A program made the translations under genes and the position numbers. Under the pieces are notes generated by a model. The model saw only the letters and a program-made list of their open reading frames with translations. It ran no database searches and was not told the origin of the DNA. This document shows positions 63,958 through 64,000 of a stretch of DNA of 64,000 bases, in pieces. Source of the DNA: Rugalucina vietnamica (lineage: Eukaryota; Mollusca; Bivalvia; Lucinida; Lucinidae); the NCBI GenBank assembly GCA_964017185.1, contig OZ024878.1, forward strand, positions 1,828,501-1,892,500, in the 5' to 3' direction. How positions within the stretch are numbered: the first letter of the stretch is position 1; every line of letters begins with the position of its first letter.

Positions 63958-64000
63958 CTTTAGCTGATATTTGCTTAACAAATTTATGTCTTAACGATAT

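Overview
The window looks like nuclear DNA of a marine bivalve mollusc or close lophotrochozoan (inference). It is AT-rich and eukaryotic: genes have many small GT-AG exons in kilobase introns, and most of the sequence is introns and dispersed repeats. No bacterial operons, rRNA genes or CRISPR arrays were seen. The named genes are animal-type, and the repeat mix (abundant palindromic MITEs, tRNA-derived SINEs, Helentron-like elements, an ISL2EU transposon, a Penelope-like retroelement) fits bivalve genomes.

Genes from left to right. (1) + strand, 2078-19969: eleven exons of a PLP-dependent aromatic-L-amino-acid decarboxylase family gene whose 5' end lies outside the window. It carries Asn where DDC has its PLP-stacking His, as in insect AMD/DHPAA synthases. 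Its last intron holds a complete, apparently intact two-gene ISL2EU DNA transposon (13443-19674) with a SAP-SWIM-YqaJ nuclease and a THAP-DDE transposase. (2) - strand, 21640-25321: a complete four-exon 3-beta-hydroxysteroid dehydrogenase family gene of 359 aa. (3) + strand, 28498-30858: a two-exon, 630-aa SH3 adaptor with endocytic and phosphotyrosine motifs. (4) - strand, 35702-37156: ETFRF1 (LYRM5), 92 aa. (5) + strand, 46166-60928 and continuing off the right edge: DNAI7 (CASC1/IC97), an axonemal dynein-associated protein. ETFRF1 and DNAI7 are divergent neighbours, as in the human genome.

Repeats. MITE family A (about 235 bp, palindromic core) has about a dozen copies. MITE family B (about 280 bp, palindromic core) has about eight. 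A Penelope-like or other non-LTR-type retroelement is present as several copies sharing a 3' end. Two Helentron/HINE-like elements carry about 450-bp internal tandem units. There is also a small TRIM LTR element, SINEs, a LINE remnant, and several large inverted-repeat or fold-back elements. Nesting is common, for example HINE within MITE B within a duplicated DNAI7 exon. DNAI7 shows repeated local exon duplication with decayed copies beside the intact exons.

All coordinates, splice sites and repeats were read by eye. No database search or alignment was run, so family assignments rest on recognised motifs.
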